From Synchiropus splendidus (taxonomy: Eukaryota > Chordata > Actinopteri > Syngnathiformes > Callionymidae): a DNA stretch of 64,000 nt. The stretch's first letter is position 1; every line of letters starts with the position of its first letter. Shown piece by piece: positions 10,784-22,291 of the stretch. The stretch lies in the NCBI RefSeq assembly GCF_027744825.2, contig NC_071343.1, positions 15,806,366 through 15,870,365 on the forward strand, in the 5' to 3' direction. Made by a program: the position numbers and the translations under genes. The notes under the pieces are model-generated. The model was not told where the DNA came from. It did no database searches and was given only the letters and a program-made list of their open reading frames with translations.

Positions 10784-11749
10784 CTGGGAGACAGTGGTCA
10801 CCTTAGATCATGGGTGTTTCTCATCACACAGGTGAAGGAAGGAGGAGGAGGGAAGGGGAGGGTAGAGCAGAGGGGAGAGACAGGAGGGAGAGAGGAAGGA
10901 AGTGGAGATGTATGGGGTGAGAATGAAGGAAGGAGAACATAAAGGAAAATTTACAATTAACTTGGAGATGTTGAGAGGATGGAAGGAGAAGTGGGAGGGA
11001 GCCTTAAACAAGAGGAGAAAAGGAAGGAGATGCTATGATCGGGTTGGAAGGAAGTTAGAGAGGTTGGAGAGAAGGAGAGATGAGGGGAGGGAGAACTGCT
11101 GCAGGATGAGAGGAAGAAACCAGTGATGGTGGGATTGAGGGAGAGAAGTGGACTGAAAGAATCACCCTGAACTCCCACTGTCTCACTCCTCTACTGTCTT
11201 TTTAAAATCATAAAAAAACTACAAATGCAGAAGTGAAAGATCAAAGAAGAGAATTTAAGATGAAAATGTGAAAACCTTTCTTCAATGATTCCTGAGACAA
11301 GAGGGAGAGAACATCAATGAAGGGGAGAGGTCTTTGTTCCATAAAGGAGGGCAAAATTTACATTTCAGTTGAAAAACAACTTTTAAAGCTCAAACATTAA
11401 ATTAATGAGAAACTAATAGAAATCTGTTGAACCTCACTGACGAAAATACTGAATACTGAATCAATACTGAATCTTTTTTTTTTTTTACTTTTCAATTCCT
11501 TCACTTTTTTTTAGATTTATTTTTGTCAAGATCAGTTCATGCTGGAATCTAAACTCACATCAACTCATTCCCTTTTCAACTTTTTCTATGATTGTCCACT
11601 TGTCTCCTGAAGACTAGATTCACCATTTGCTGCTACAAATTCTCAAGTTCCGCTTTGAAATTATGCATTTTGACTCATGAATTTTCAATCAAAACTTCAC
11701 ATCTAGTTTCTATTTCTGAGTAAAAACAAGTGTGAGAGTGAGCACTTAC
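10784..11749 (-). other. J1-C1 intron with purine/pyrimidine tract
   Basis: Spliced intron between J1 and C1. At 10830-11110 the plus strand is nearly pure GA (polypyrimidine on the transcribed sense). An A/T-rich block with a T run lies near 11473-11486. The same arrangement occurs in the J-C introns of units 2 to 5. Confidence 0.7.
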
Positions 11750-11787
11750 TTCCAACCTCCAGTCTGGTTCCTCCTCCGAACGTGAGC
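11750..11787 (-). CDS. Ig light chain joining segment J1
   Basis: 38 nt encoding LTFGGGTRLEVG, with the diagnostic FGGG (FGXG) beta-bulge motif and a GTAAGT donor in phase 1 matching the C1 acceptor. It has a 23-bp-spacer RSS on its 5' side. Each of the five units has a single J. Confidence 0.95.
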
Positions 11788-11826
11788 CACAGTGACACAA
11801 AGTCAGCCAGTCGTGCTACAAAAACC
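11788..11826 (-). other. J1 23-bp-spacer RSS
   Basis: On the minus strand: nonamer GGTTTTTGT, 23-bp spacer, heptamer CACTGTG adjoining J1. It pairs with the V 12-bp signals under the 12/23 rule. Confidence 0.95.
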
Positions 11827-12427
11827 TCTGCCACACAAAGTGACTAGAATCAGACTGACAGTGAAGCAGGAACTGCTCTTGCTTCTCTCTTCCTCACTTG
11901 CAGACATGTTGCTGCTGAAGCATGTTCTCCTCATCAGACAGAGAGATGTTGCAGTTTTCTCCTCTCATGTCGTCCAACGTTCAGACTTGAGGAGGTCAAA
12001 GGTCATTTCCTTCACGTGTCCTCAGCCCATCTCAGGTCTTTCTCCAACCAGGACTCAGCAGCTTCTTCATGGAGCCACACTGAAGGAGGTGCAGTGGTCA
12101 GTGCTGCAGCGTCATGATCCCAAGATCCTGGTTTGACTCCTTCATATCAGTGAGTTTCCTCACGGAACTCCAGGTTCCTCCACAGTCTAAAATACACACA
12201 GGTTCATGTGTTACAACAGAATAGCTGTTCAAAAGGACACAATATTCAGAGGAACATCTGAAATAATAATAATAACAATAATTATTATTATATTATTAAT
12301 AATAATTATAATTATAATAATAATAAACTCCATTGAGAGTTTTTCATGTCGTGAATGATGTGACCTGTGAAGTGTCTTCACTCATGTGCAGCAGTGGAGT
12401 CAGATCAGTTCCTCTCCAGCTGACGGA
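11827..12427. other. V2-J1 spacer
   Basis: 0.6 kb between the J1 and V2 signals, with an (AAT/ATT)n run at 12261-12326. Long open frames antisense to J here are shadows. It is conserved in the other units. Confidence 0.6.
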
Positions 12428-12455
12428 GGTTTTTGTACGACCTTGTTTCACTGTG
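12428..12455 (-). other. V2 12-bp-spacer RSS
   Basis: On the minus strand: CACAGTG, 12-bp spacer, ACAAAAACC. Confidence 0.95.
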
Positions 12456-12986
12456 TGAACGGGTAACTGTCATACTGCTGACAATAATAGACTCCTGCAT
12501 CTTCAGGCTGGACTCTGCTGATGGTCAGAGTGAACTGTGTCCCTGATCCTTGTCCACTGAAACGATCTGGAACTCCAGACTGACGGGATGAAGTGCTGTA
12601 AATCAGGAGTTTAGGAGCTTCAGCGGGTTTCTGAAGATACCAGTGGAGCCTGTCGTTTCTAACACCAGAGCTTGTTCTGCAAGTGATGGAGACAGTCTGT
12701 CCTGGAGCTACAGACTGAGATCCAGGAGTCTGAGTCAGGATGATGTCTCCTGATGAACCTGGAAAACATAGAAGAAGAGTTGTGGAGTCAAGTCCAGTGT
12801 GATCAACATGAATCATTTCTTGAAGACAGAGAAGAGAAGGATGAAGGTGGAAGCTGCTTCTTTCAGTCTCTCTCCATCACAGCAGAAGGTCCTGCCACTG
12901 AAGCTGCTTGTCAAAGTCTCCAGAAGAGTCTCACCGTGAACAAGGAGGCCCAGGGTGAGCAGCAGTGGACTCAGTGACATCATCAT
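12456..12986 (-). CDS. Ig light chain V segment V2
   Basis: Leader exon 12935-12986, V exon 12456-12758. The reading is open, with DIILTQTPG, both cysteines, [23 protein letters not shown] and a terminal [12 protein letters not shown]1 ([11 protein letters not shown]) is one residue longer than in V1, which explains the 303-nt exon. It is in the same orientation as J1, about 0.6 kb away, so joining is deletional. The upstream flank diverges from the other V genes just past the promoter and has no CTCF-like motif. Confidence 0.95.
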
Positions 12987-13664
12987 TGTGGTGGCGGCGT
13001 CTTGTGGACACTCAGTGATCAACTGGGAGCTCTTAAGAGCCGCCAGCAGAGAGGAAGGACACACATGCAAACACAGTGAGTCAGTCAAGTGTGTGTGTCC
13101 TCAACATGTCCTGGTGTTTCCCCTCACTGCAGCTTTCACACAGCGTCAGGATGGAAACTCACACAGGGAAGATATGAAGTAAATTCTTTAAATCCATGTT
13201 ATAGTCCAACAATGACTGTGTCCCTCATCCTGAGTTGATCCAGGAGTTTATGACCTGCTTCCTCCTCTCACCAAGTTCACAATGCAGAAAAGCTGAGTAT
13301 TTAAGTTGAAAAACACATCCCTACTGGAGCTCAAGTCAAGTGAGTTGAGACTGATGAATGTCATTGGTGCTGATCCAGCAGAATTCAAACAGGTGCTGAT
13401 GGTTATTTAACATTGCAGCAGGAGTCTATTATCTGAGTTTCATCATGAAATGATTCGTGCACTTTTGATTTCTTTCTCCTCACTGACAAGAAGAGCAGGA
13501 AACTCCATCTTTTTCATCAACCCATGCCCACCAAAGTTCAGAACTTCATCATGCGACCCTAGTTTGAGAAAAACCAAATCAAAACATTTTCATCTTTCAC
13601 TGCCCATAGATGGATCCTCCTACTCTGGAGGTCACCTCCTGCCGACGCCCTGCTGAACATTATA

Positions 13665-14040
13665 TCTCCTCGACTCTCTTTTTAAAATCATAAAAAAACT
13701 ACTAATGAAGAAGTGAAAGATCAAAGAAGAGAATTTAAGATGAAAATGTGAAAACGTTTCTTCTATGATTCCTGAGACAAGAGGAAGAGAACATCAATGA
13801 AGGGCAAAAACGTACATTTCAGTTGAAAAACAACTTTTAAAGCTCAAACATTAAATTAATGAGAAACTAATAGAAATCTGTTGAACCTCAGTGATAAAAA
13901 TACTGAATACTGAATCAATACTGAATCTTTTTTTTTTTTTTTTTACTTTTCAATTCCTTAACTTTTTTTTTAGATTTATTTTTGTCAAGATCAGTTCATG
14001 CTTGAATCTAAACTCACATCAACTCATTCCCTTTTCAACT
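13665..14040. repeat. Orphan fragment of a J-C intron
   Basis: Nearly identical to 11200-11580 in the J1-C1 intron, including TTTTTAAAATCATAAAAAAACT and the T run, but with no J or C nearby. It joins spacer module B on its right side. It marks an old rearrangement breakpoint. Confidence 0.7.
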
Positions 14041-14249
14041 TTTTCTTCAGACATTTCAAGAGCAACAAAGAGCGATTACCGCTCTCCTCTCCATCATATT
14101 GTTCATCATTGCTGATCTCATTTTCTCCAATCAGGTCAGTCTCCTGTCTTCGTTTTCACTGTGTTCATCCCCATAACTCAATATTGGACCCAAACAAACA
14201 TCATGATGGACCCATGTCTCCACAGTGATCTGTAATTATAAAAGTTCCA

Positions 14250-14520
14250 ACTGTCACTTCAGGTCATTCCTGGGATTTGAGTCTGATGAAGCAGGTTGGT
14301 CTGGAACTTTCACTTCCTGCTCTGAATCACTCAGCATGAACAGGGACAGCAGGTGGCTCCACTGAGCTGTGACCTCACTCAGCTCTCTGTTCTAAACATA
14401 TCAAGTTCAAGTGGAAACTTCTGCTTCTGATGTGATCGACAGGAAGGACTCTGGAGAAAACTCATGATGAAGTTTTAGTCAACCTGCTTTTCTGACCACA
14501 GATCTCACTGTGCCCTAAAT
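14250..14520 (+). promoter_or_regulatory. Repeated spacer module B (decayed)
   Basis: Homologous to module A over the ETS CACTTCCTGCTC, the AGCATGAACAGGGACAGCAG stretch and the E-box. The octamer is broken (GGGATTTGAGTC) and the TATA/donor part is missing because similarity stops near 14.53 kb. Confidence 0.4.
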
Positions 14521-15663
14521 TCCTCTAAAAACATTTTGTTTGCTCTCTGTTTTCAACTCGTAATATATTGACCTTGGACCTCTGAGTGGATGGGGAGATG
14601 CAGAACATTATCATGGGCCAGCAGGCTCCTACTCTGCCTACTGGTTGGTACAGCATGCTGTGATCACTGCATTCCATGAAGCTCCCATAGACGCCAATGT
14701 TCTGCTCTGACTCCATGAATGGCAACTTTCACAACGTCAATCTATACCTCTGTTGGTTTTGCATCTATTTGATTTCAAACATAATATAATGTGTTTATGA
14801 CAAATAGCGGATTGTGCTCACTGAATTGAAAATCAGGCACAACATCTATGTAGACACCAGTGGCACTGCTGGTGCAGCAGAGGCATTTGATGTCTTCAAA
14901 TGAGGAAGCTGGATTATTAACAATCATCATCTGAACGAACACTTTTATCACCCTCACTGTCACACACTAAACAAAGGGCTAGCAACTAGCCTGTTAGTCC
15001 TGAGGGGATGGATGGACGCAAGCATCTGATGATGAGGTGGAGGCAGCACGACCAAGTGATGCTGTGTTGCTGGGTCCTCTCAGGTGAGAAAGCTCCTACA
15101 TGCAGAGAGTCACCCAACTAAGGCAATAGCTCCATTAAGCCACCGAAACAATTGTGTCTTTGTGTTCCATTTAACATCCAGAGGAGAGGAAAGTGGACAA
15201 TAGAGTGATGTCACCTCCGTGTTAGCTCTTAAGTCTTTCTGATGGTTTTAGCAGGTCACCTTTATGACCTGGTAAAACCATAAACACACTTCCTTCTGCA
15301 AATCTCTGGATTAAACTCAGAACTTCCATCCACCCTCATCCACGACATTGAGATATTTTTGTCAATAAAATATTCAGCACTTGAAGACGATTGTCTTCCA
15401 GTATTGTACCATCAAATGACTGGACTCTCAACCCTCAGTCATTGCAGCTTCCCAGATAGTTCAATGTTTGACGTCATGCAACATTAAATTAAACCCTTGT
15501 GGACGTGTTAAACAAACTGGCCTTTTACCCACAAATCTACAACTGAATTATGAACCTGTCATTGTCAATGTTCTAAGAAAAGTAAAGAATTGGACAATGC
15601 AAATCTTAAGTCTGTACATCGAAACATAATAAATGATAACTGACATTCACAAGAATCTTTCCT

Positions 15664-15677
15664 CAACAGAGGGCGGC
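15664..15677 (+). promoter_or_regulatory. CTCF-like motif upstream of V3
   Basis: CAACAGAGGGCGGCAC, one base different from the copies before V5 and V7, at the same distance from the V start. Confidence 0.35.
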
Positions 15678-15865
15678 ACTGAGCTCCCACTGAAGCTTCC
15701 CTCCAGACTCTTGACTGTGAGTGTGTGAGGGGAAACACCAGGACATGTTGAGGACACACACACTTGACTGACTCACTGTGTTTGCATGTGTGTCCTTCCT
15801 CTCTGCTGGCGGCTCTTAAGAGCTCCCAGTTGATCACTGAGTGTCCACAAGACGCCGCCACCACA

Positions 15866-16403
15866 ATGATGATGTCACTGAGTCCACTGCTGCTCACCCT
15901 GGGCCTCCTTGTTCACGGTGAGACTCTTCTGGAGACTTTGACAAGCAGCTTCAGCAGCAGGACCTTCTGCTCTGATGGAGAGAGACTGAAAGAAGCAGCT
16001 TCCAACTTCATCCTTCTCTTCTCTGTCTTCAAGAAATGATGCTTCTGTCTTCATGTTGATCACACTGGACTTGACTCCACAACTCTTCTTCTATGTTTTC
16101 CAGGTTCAGCAGGAGACATCGTCCTGACTCAGACTCCTGGATCTCAGTCTGTAGCTCCAGGACAGACTGTCTCCATCACTTGTAGAACAAGCTCTGGTGT
16201 CAGTGACTACCTCGCCTGGTATCGTCAGAAACTTGCTGAAGCTCCTAAACGACTGATTTATCGCTCTTCAACACGTGCGAGTGGAGTTCCAGATCGTTTC
16301 AGTGGACAAGGATCAGGGACACAGTTCACTCTGACCATCAGCGAAGTCCAGCCAGAAGATGCAGGAGTCTATTATTGTCAGCAGTATGACAGTTACCCGT
16401 TCA
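15866..16403 (+). CDS. Ig light chain V segment V3
   Basis: Leader 15866-15917; V exon 16104-16403. Open throughout: [72 protein letters not shown]. It differs from sisters by WYRQKL instead of WYLQKP and by LTISEVQ. It points toward the interrupted C2, and its own partner J2 lies 17 kb away, beyond the transposon. Confidence 0.93.
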
Positions 16404-16431
16404 CACAGTGAAACAAGGTCGTACAAAAACC
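16404..16431 (+). other. V3 12-bp-spacer RSS
   Basis: CACAGTG, spacer AAACAAGGTCGT, ACAAAAACC. Confidence 0.95.
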
Positions 16432-16964
16432 TCCGTCAGCTGGAGAGGAACTGATCTGACTCCACTGCTGCACATGAGTGGAGACACTTCACATCAGCTC
16501 ATGTTCAGACTGAAGTACTTTCTGAAGAGATTTTTTTTCACTTCACATTTGCACTTAAAAACAAAAAACACTTTTGATCATTTATGAGTTTTTCTATCTT
16601 CACCTCCTCTCAACTACCTCTCTATATTTCTGCTGAATCATCACAAAAGTCTCTTTCAAACTGAGTCCACACCAGTTCAGAAACATTATTCAGATTGATT
16701 TCATTTCACTGACAATGTTGGACATGATTTGCTGATGATGTTCTCAGTGAAGTTTATCAATATCTCACTTTGCTGTTGGTGTTTTGAAAAAGTATCAAGA
16801 GGAAGAAACTCGATTCAAGTGGAAGTGATTCACAATAATGAAAATTTCATCACAACAACACTCACATTTCAGTTTCCAAAATCATCTGCTCCCTCAGATT
16901 TTCTACATTTCCTCACATTCTTCACATCAACTGCTGTTTGACTCTTGTGACTTGTGACTACAAC

Positions 16965-17007
<43 letters not shown>
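16965..17007. repeat. (TTA)n microsatellite, unit 2
   Basis: About 14 TTA units at the position equivalent to 10161 in unit 1 and 50266-50319 in unit 4. Confidence 0.9.
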
Positions 17008-17279
17008 GTTAGTTTTCTTGACTTGTTTTCTGTGGCTGCTCTGTTGACGTCACTGAGCTGCTGGAATGATGATCTTTCTCACCTGTGAGACCAATAAAGG
17101 CTTTTCTTATCTCATCTTAGAGATCAGATTCAGACGCGACTGAACAGAGTTGAAGCCAAAGATGTGATGAAGACGTCTTTATTGTCATGAAGTGATCCAA
17201 GAAACAAAAGAGTGAACATGTGGTCAGAGAGTGAGCGAGGGACAGAAGCAGACAGCTGCTGGAGTCCAGGCCGGTCTGC

Positions 17280-17520
17280 TCAGGACTGGGAACACTGCTG
17301 TCTCCTCAGTGTCTCTGAGACTGGAGTCTGGGAGCCCTGGGTGGCCTCACAGGTCACAGAGCCCAGCGTCCTCCACTGGTCAGCAGGGATGGTCAGGGTG
17401 CTGGTCCAGCTGTAGTGGCCGTCCTTCCCCAGCAGCCCGGGGCTCTGGCTCCCCTTCCTGCTCTGGCCGTCCACCTTCCAGGACAGAGTCCAGCCTGACG
17501 GGAAGCCCTTGTTGGCCAGA
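17280..17520 (-). pseudogene. C2 constant exon, 3' part, split by transposon
   Basis: The last 241 nt of a C exon, coding from the middle of the first half of the domain to the stop after CSQS. It is unchanged at the protein level from C1, C3, C4 and C5. Upstream on the minus strand it runs straight into the transposon at 17521. The missing 76 nt are found at 32013-32088; 241+76 gives 317, the normal exon length, once the 5-bp target duplication is counted once. Confidence 0.95.
17516..17520. repeat. Target-site duplication, left copy
   Basis: CCAGA, repeated at 32008-32012. Because the element ends and the target share TTGG, the duplication could also be read as up to 9 bp (TTGGCCAGA) with an asymmetric element end. 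Confidence 0.75.
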
Positions 17521-19806
17521 CCAACCCAGTCTCACAGAAAAACGTACAATGACGACGTTTGTCCACTTAGAGAAAACGTAATGGTTAGACGAATTTGCCT
17601 CAAAAAACGTATCCCTGGTACATTTAATTTCTCAATGGCTTAGTGAAGGGCGTTCCTTTGGTCACGTGACTGACAGCTTTCTCCCCTGTCTGAACATAAA
17701 ACATGGCGGACATCCGTTCTATTTTTGCTCTAAATTGTGAGATTTTAAAACAATTAAATGTTTTTGTTGAGTTTTGATCACATTTCTAGTGACAAATGTA
17801 CACTTTATTTTCATATTTTCTGCTCGATGTATGTTTATAGCGCTTCGTTTTATCGTTTTGACCCAGATTTTTTAGTGGCGCTCACTGAAATCGTAGTTTT
17901 GTGACGTTTGCCCTGCCGCCCATAAATCCACTCCAAATTGTGGGTTTTTTTTAAATGACTTTATTGGCTTTTTATCACATTTCTAGCGACAAATATATCC
18001 CACATTGTAATATTATGTGCTTGTTTTATGTAAACAACGCTTATTTTCTTTCGTTTGGACCGAGATAGTTTTGTGATTCCCTGTTAAATCGTAGTATTGT
18101 AACGTTTACCCTGCTGGCCATAAATTCACTCCAAATTGCGGATTTTTTAAATAACTTTATTGGCTTTTGATCACATTTCTAGCGACAAATATATCCTACA
18201 TTATAATATTATGTGCTTGTTTTATGTAAATAAAGCTTATTTTCTTTCGTTTGGACCGAGATTGATTTGTGATTCCTAATAAAACGTAGTATTCTGACGT
18301 TTGCCTTGCCGCCCATAAATCCGCTCCAAATTGTGGGTTTTTTAAATAACTTTATTGGCTTTTGATCACATTTCTAGCGACAAATATATCCCACATTGTA
18401 ATATTATGTGCTTGTTTTATGTAAATAACGCTTATTTTCTTTCGTTTGGACCGAGATAGTTTGTGATTCCCTGTTAAATCGTAGTATTGTAACGTTTACC
18501 CTGCTGGCCATAAATTCACTCCAAATTGCGGATTTTTTAAATAACTTTATTGGCTTTTGATCACATTTCTAGCGACAAATATATCCTACATTATAATATT
18601 ATGTGCTTGTTTTATGTAAATAAAGCTTATTTTCTTACGTTTGGGCCGAGATTGATTTGTGATTCCTAATAAAACGTAGTATTCTGACGTTTGCCTTGCC
18701 GCCCATAAATCCGCTCCAAATTGTGGGTTTTTTAAATAACTTTATTGGCTTTTGATCACATTTCTAGCGACAAATATATCCCACGTTATAATTTTATGTG
18801 CTTGTTTTATACAAATAACGCTTATTTTCTTTCGTTTGGACCGAAACATGGTCGACATCCGTTCTATTTCGCTCTAAATTGTGAGATTTTAAAACAAAAC
18901 CCTTTGTTGACTTTTGATCGCATTTCTAGCGACAAATATATTCTATTTTAGGTCGGTTATCTGCTCGCACTGAAAAACGTGCAATAACTACGCTTGTCCA
19001 CTTGGCATACCGTAATCCTTTGAATACTTTGCCTCAAAAATCGTTTCTCTCGTACGCGTCATTTCTCAATGGATTTGTGAATGGCGTGCCTCTGGTCACG
19101 TGACTGATAGAGCACAAAACATGGCGGACACCCGTTCTAGTTTTGCTTTAAATTGTGAGATTTTAAAACAATTAAAAGCTATTGTTGCGTTTTGATCACA
19201 TTTCTAGCGACAAATGTACGCCTGACTTTCATTTTTTCCGCTCGTTTCATGAATATGACGCTTCGTTTTTTTCGTTTTGACCCAGATTATCTCGCCGGTC
19301 TCAATTCAATGGTATTATTGATATTTGATTTGTTGAGTTGTAATCACATGTAATGTACCTTTAATTTTTATTATGTCATGAAAATGATATAATATTTATT
19401 ATCCGACTGGAGAAGGAAGTGGATGGCAGGAACTGACGTCACGGACCGAATACGTTATTTATTTATCATTTGTATCGAATACATTTCTACGCCAGATAGT
19501 ATTATCGGATATTTAAAATCGTATCAACTGCATATAAAGTCTTTTGGCAAGAAAGGAAGTTCCGTCATTTATTCGTTTTGCTGACTCACGCTTCGTTCTC
19601 CGTCACTGACGTCAGCTGAAACGCAGGCGGACCATTCCAAACCTCCCAAGCCGTAGTTTCTAGTTTTCATTCTGTTTAAATATGTACACGTGATGTGGAC
19701 GCCGACGTTTCTTTGGATATGTGAATTTATGCTTTGGATGAATAATTCAATTATACAAACACGTCGGACTTTGACGTCATCAGTGGTCGACAAGAACAAA
19801 AACATG
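17521..19806 (+). repeat. Left terminal inverted repeat
   Basis: Matches the reverse complement of about 29853-32007. Identity is roughly 90 percent by eye in the outer 250 bases. Conserved words include ACATGGCGGACATCCGTTCT, GGTCACGTGACTGACAG and CACATTTCTAGCGACAAAT. Similarity ends around 19806, just past GTCATCAGTGGTCGAC. It includes a tandem array at about 17.9-18.85 kb. Confidence 0.85.
17900..18850 (+). repeat. ~195-bp tandem array, left arm, 5 units
   Basis: The word TTATTGGCTT recurs at 17961, 18157, 18352, 18547 and 18742, giving steps of 195-196 bp. Alternate units share variants (CCTGCTGGCC versus CCTTGCCGCCC), which gives a 390-bp higher-order period. Confidence 0.9.
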
Positions 19807-21812
19807 GCGGAAAGTCGTTCGGCTTGACTTCGGTAAAAACTCCTCTTCTTTTTTGTTTATCATCCTTTCGTCTATGTAGAGTCTGTCAGTGATTTTGTAG
19901 AATTGCAATACTGCGTTCGCTGTTGGTACTGTAGAAGCTTATTTTGTTGAGTTGCCATAGTTGGCAGGGGGGTGTTATGTTGGACTGCGCGGGTTTTTGG
20001 GTCGTGTCTAACGGAGACTGAAGGCACGAATAATGTTGTTATCTTGCTGCACCAACGAACTTGGACCTTATTGACTGCTGTCCCCGCGGATTTACCAAAT
20101 ATAACCCTCGGCTACAATACTGCGGACACCAAAGACGCAAAGCTGAATGATTTTGACGTGAGTCATGTATTTATTCTATTTCTTAATATTTGAATTTATT
20201 TTGTTTGTTTTTTGATAACCTTTCTCCATGTCGATGGTTGTTAATATGGGGGTAACTTATCCGGTTTCCATTTCTTTTCTTTTCTTCTTGCTGATTTGCA
20301 CAGTCACGTCCACTGTTTAAAATCAAGTGGCCACTGATAAATTGGTATTCAGGCTGTACTCTGACGATGATGCCTTATTTCTTGCTGATTTGCTGTTGGA
20401 GGAATCGAAGGTAGGCATTTAATGCTCTCATGATCTGTCCTGAGACTTTCTAACAATATGTAATATTGTGTATTAGGTGATGCTAACATTTTCCATTATC
20501 TTTATTTTAAGAATACTTAACCTCAAGAATCCTCAGAAGTGTCTGGACCGGACAAATTTTTATTTGTTTGGGTTGAGAAGGACGAGGAAGGGAATCCTAT
20601 CCCAAAGAGGAGGAGAACCGGGAAGAAGCGGGCAAAGAGGTGATTTCCTCAGGTGATTTTTGTTCACTAACTTTATATGACTACATTGGTTATGTATTAT
20701 TATAGAACTAATGTCAGTCAACTGCTTCAGTATTTGATTGATTTGTCATGGTTGTGGGGCTAACTATTTGTTTACTGTTTACTGTAAATGCGGTTTAGTG
20801 GTTTAATTAATTTCAGAGTCCTGCTTAATTTTACTAATTTGTTTTGGATGTTTGTTGTTGTTGTTTAAGGTGAGAGACAATGGTCAATTGTCAATTGGGT
20901 CAATGAGTCCTCACATATTGCACCCACCCAGTGAATACATCCTACTGCATGGATCCTCTACTACACTTGGACGGGTGACTATTACAAATGAATACATCAG
21001 CAGTAACCATCAAGCAATCCATTGTTAGAAATGTGCATGTAACCCAGGAGTACCGGTTCTTGACAGTTGGAATGTTTGATTTGACTAGTACCTGCTCTGA
21101 CTTTCTTCTTAGCCTCAATAGTTTAATGTCGAACTGTCAACAGATCTATGGATTTATTTTCAACATACTACTATTTTCCTGCCTTTTATTATGACGTTTC
21201 TAGTCCATTTGTCCATTTAAACAAATCTCCCTACTCTCAACAGTGATTTCTGGGAGCATGCACTCATTGCCATGTGCGCCATCTACAAGTGGACATCAGT
21301 ACGTGACTGAGACCGTTCAAGATATAGGTAGTTTTTAGCAGCAGTTTATTTACCCTCTTCTTTCCATGTTTGTCTTATTGCTGCTACATTTGGTTACCTT
21401 ACCCTGTTTTCTAGGATCCCTCATTCAAGAGGTGCAGGACCTTTTGGGACCTGCCATAGACCCAGCACCTTCACACTGGAAAGACAGGAAAGCTTCAACT
21501 CTGGAAAAGTGGACTGTGTTAAGGCCGTATATGGTTAATCAGATGTTACAGTCTGAGAAGCCTATAGAGGGAACTTGTCACCACTGCAGATCCAAGACTG
21601 CTGTTGTGAAATGTCAGGATTGTTTGCCGAGACCACTTCACTGTGCAGCCTGTGATGTTTCCATCCACAATTCCATGGTTTTACATAATAGATCATCCAT
21701 GATAGAGGGATTCTACAGGCCACTGCCACCAACCACTCACATCAGGGAAGAGAAGGGAGGAAAATTCTCCTTCAATGAAAGAGGTCTGTACTGAGATAAT
21801 ATATGCCACCAA

Positions 21813-21813
21813 T

Positions 21814-21897
<84 letters not shown>
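21813..21897. repeat. (AT)n microsatellite in transposase intron
   Basis: About 40 AT units between the exons ending at 21783 and starting at 21945, then a short (AC) run. It produces spurious Tyr-Ile open frames on both strands. Confidence 0.95.
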
Positions 21898-21907
<10 letters not shown>

Positions 21908-22288
21908 ACCTCTTTTAAATTATGTTCGTCTCCTATCTTCCCAGAGTGCATTTTGCCAGTAATGCATCCATGCTGCGACTGCTGCTCTGGGCAAACAACC
22001 TTTTCTGCAGGAAAGCAAGTAATTCTGATTGGAATGAATGGTGACTTCCTTGTGTATGAATTATATTTTCTATTTTCTGTTCTAAAATTTTGTTATGTAC
22101 ATATTTTAGGTCGATACAATGTGTCCCTCCCAACTGTCAGCTGCTCCTGTGGGAAAGCTTTGGATGTCGGTATTAGTGAGCTGATTGAAAGTGGCTACTG
22201 GCCAGCTACAGTCAATTTTGAGACGATGTACACAGTGGATTTGTTCGCGACATACGAAGATCTCAAGATTACTGCACCAGGAATGTCA

Positions 22289-22291
22289 TGA
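22289..22291 (+). other. Premature stop in transposase
   Basis: TGA in the middle of the exon 22110-22339. Frame before (DLKITAPGMS) and after (QAFVGMLEQRTKLFG) is continuous and spliceable, so this single codon is the only break in the exon. A CpG transition of an Arg codon (CGA) is the simplest cause. Confidence 0.8.

Larger units (their letters stand above)
12987..15865. other. Spacer between units 1 and 2
   Basis: No coding exon is recognised. From about 13.66 to 14.04 kb it repeats part of a J-C intron (11.2-11.6 kb) without any J or C, a stray duplicated fragment. Module B (14.25 kb) and the V3 promoter follow. The remainder (14.5-15.6 kb) is not recognised. Confidence 0.6.

Noticed and set aside
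10418..10942. 165-174 residue frames opposite the C exons (MSEGQKQRAAGVQ type)
   Set aside because: Shadows of the GC-rich C exon continuing into the GA-rich intron.
11792..12136. 114-155 residue open frames overlapping J segments on the opposite strand (also 33036, 41495, 51870, 60309)
   Set aside because: They are antisense to J or span the J signal and V-J spacer, have no domain, and end at different places in each copy. They are open because the underlying DNA is duplicated.
18745..18951. Open frame in the transposon arm (MAFDHISSDKYI type, also at 31166 minus)
   Set aside because: It falls in the ~195-bp tandem units in both arms. No start context, splice sites or recognisable domain.
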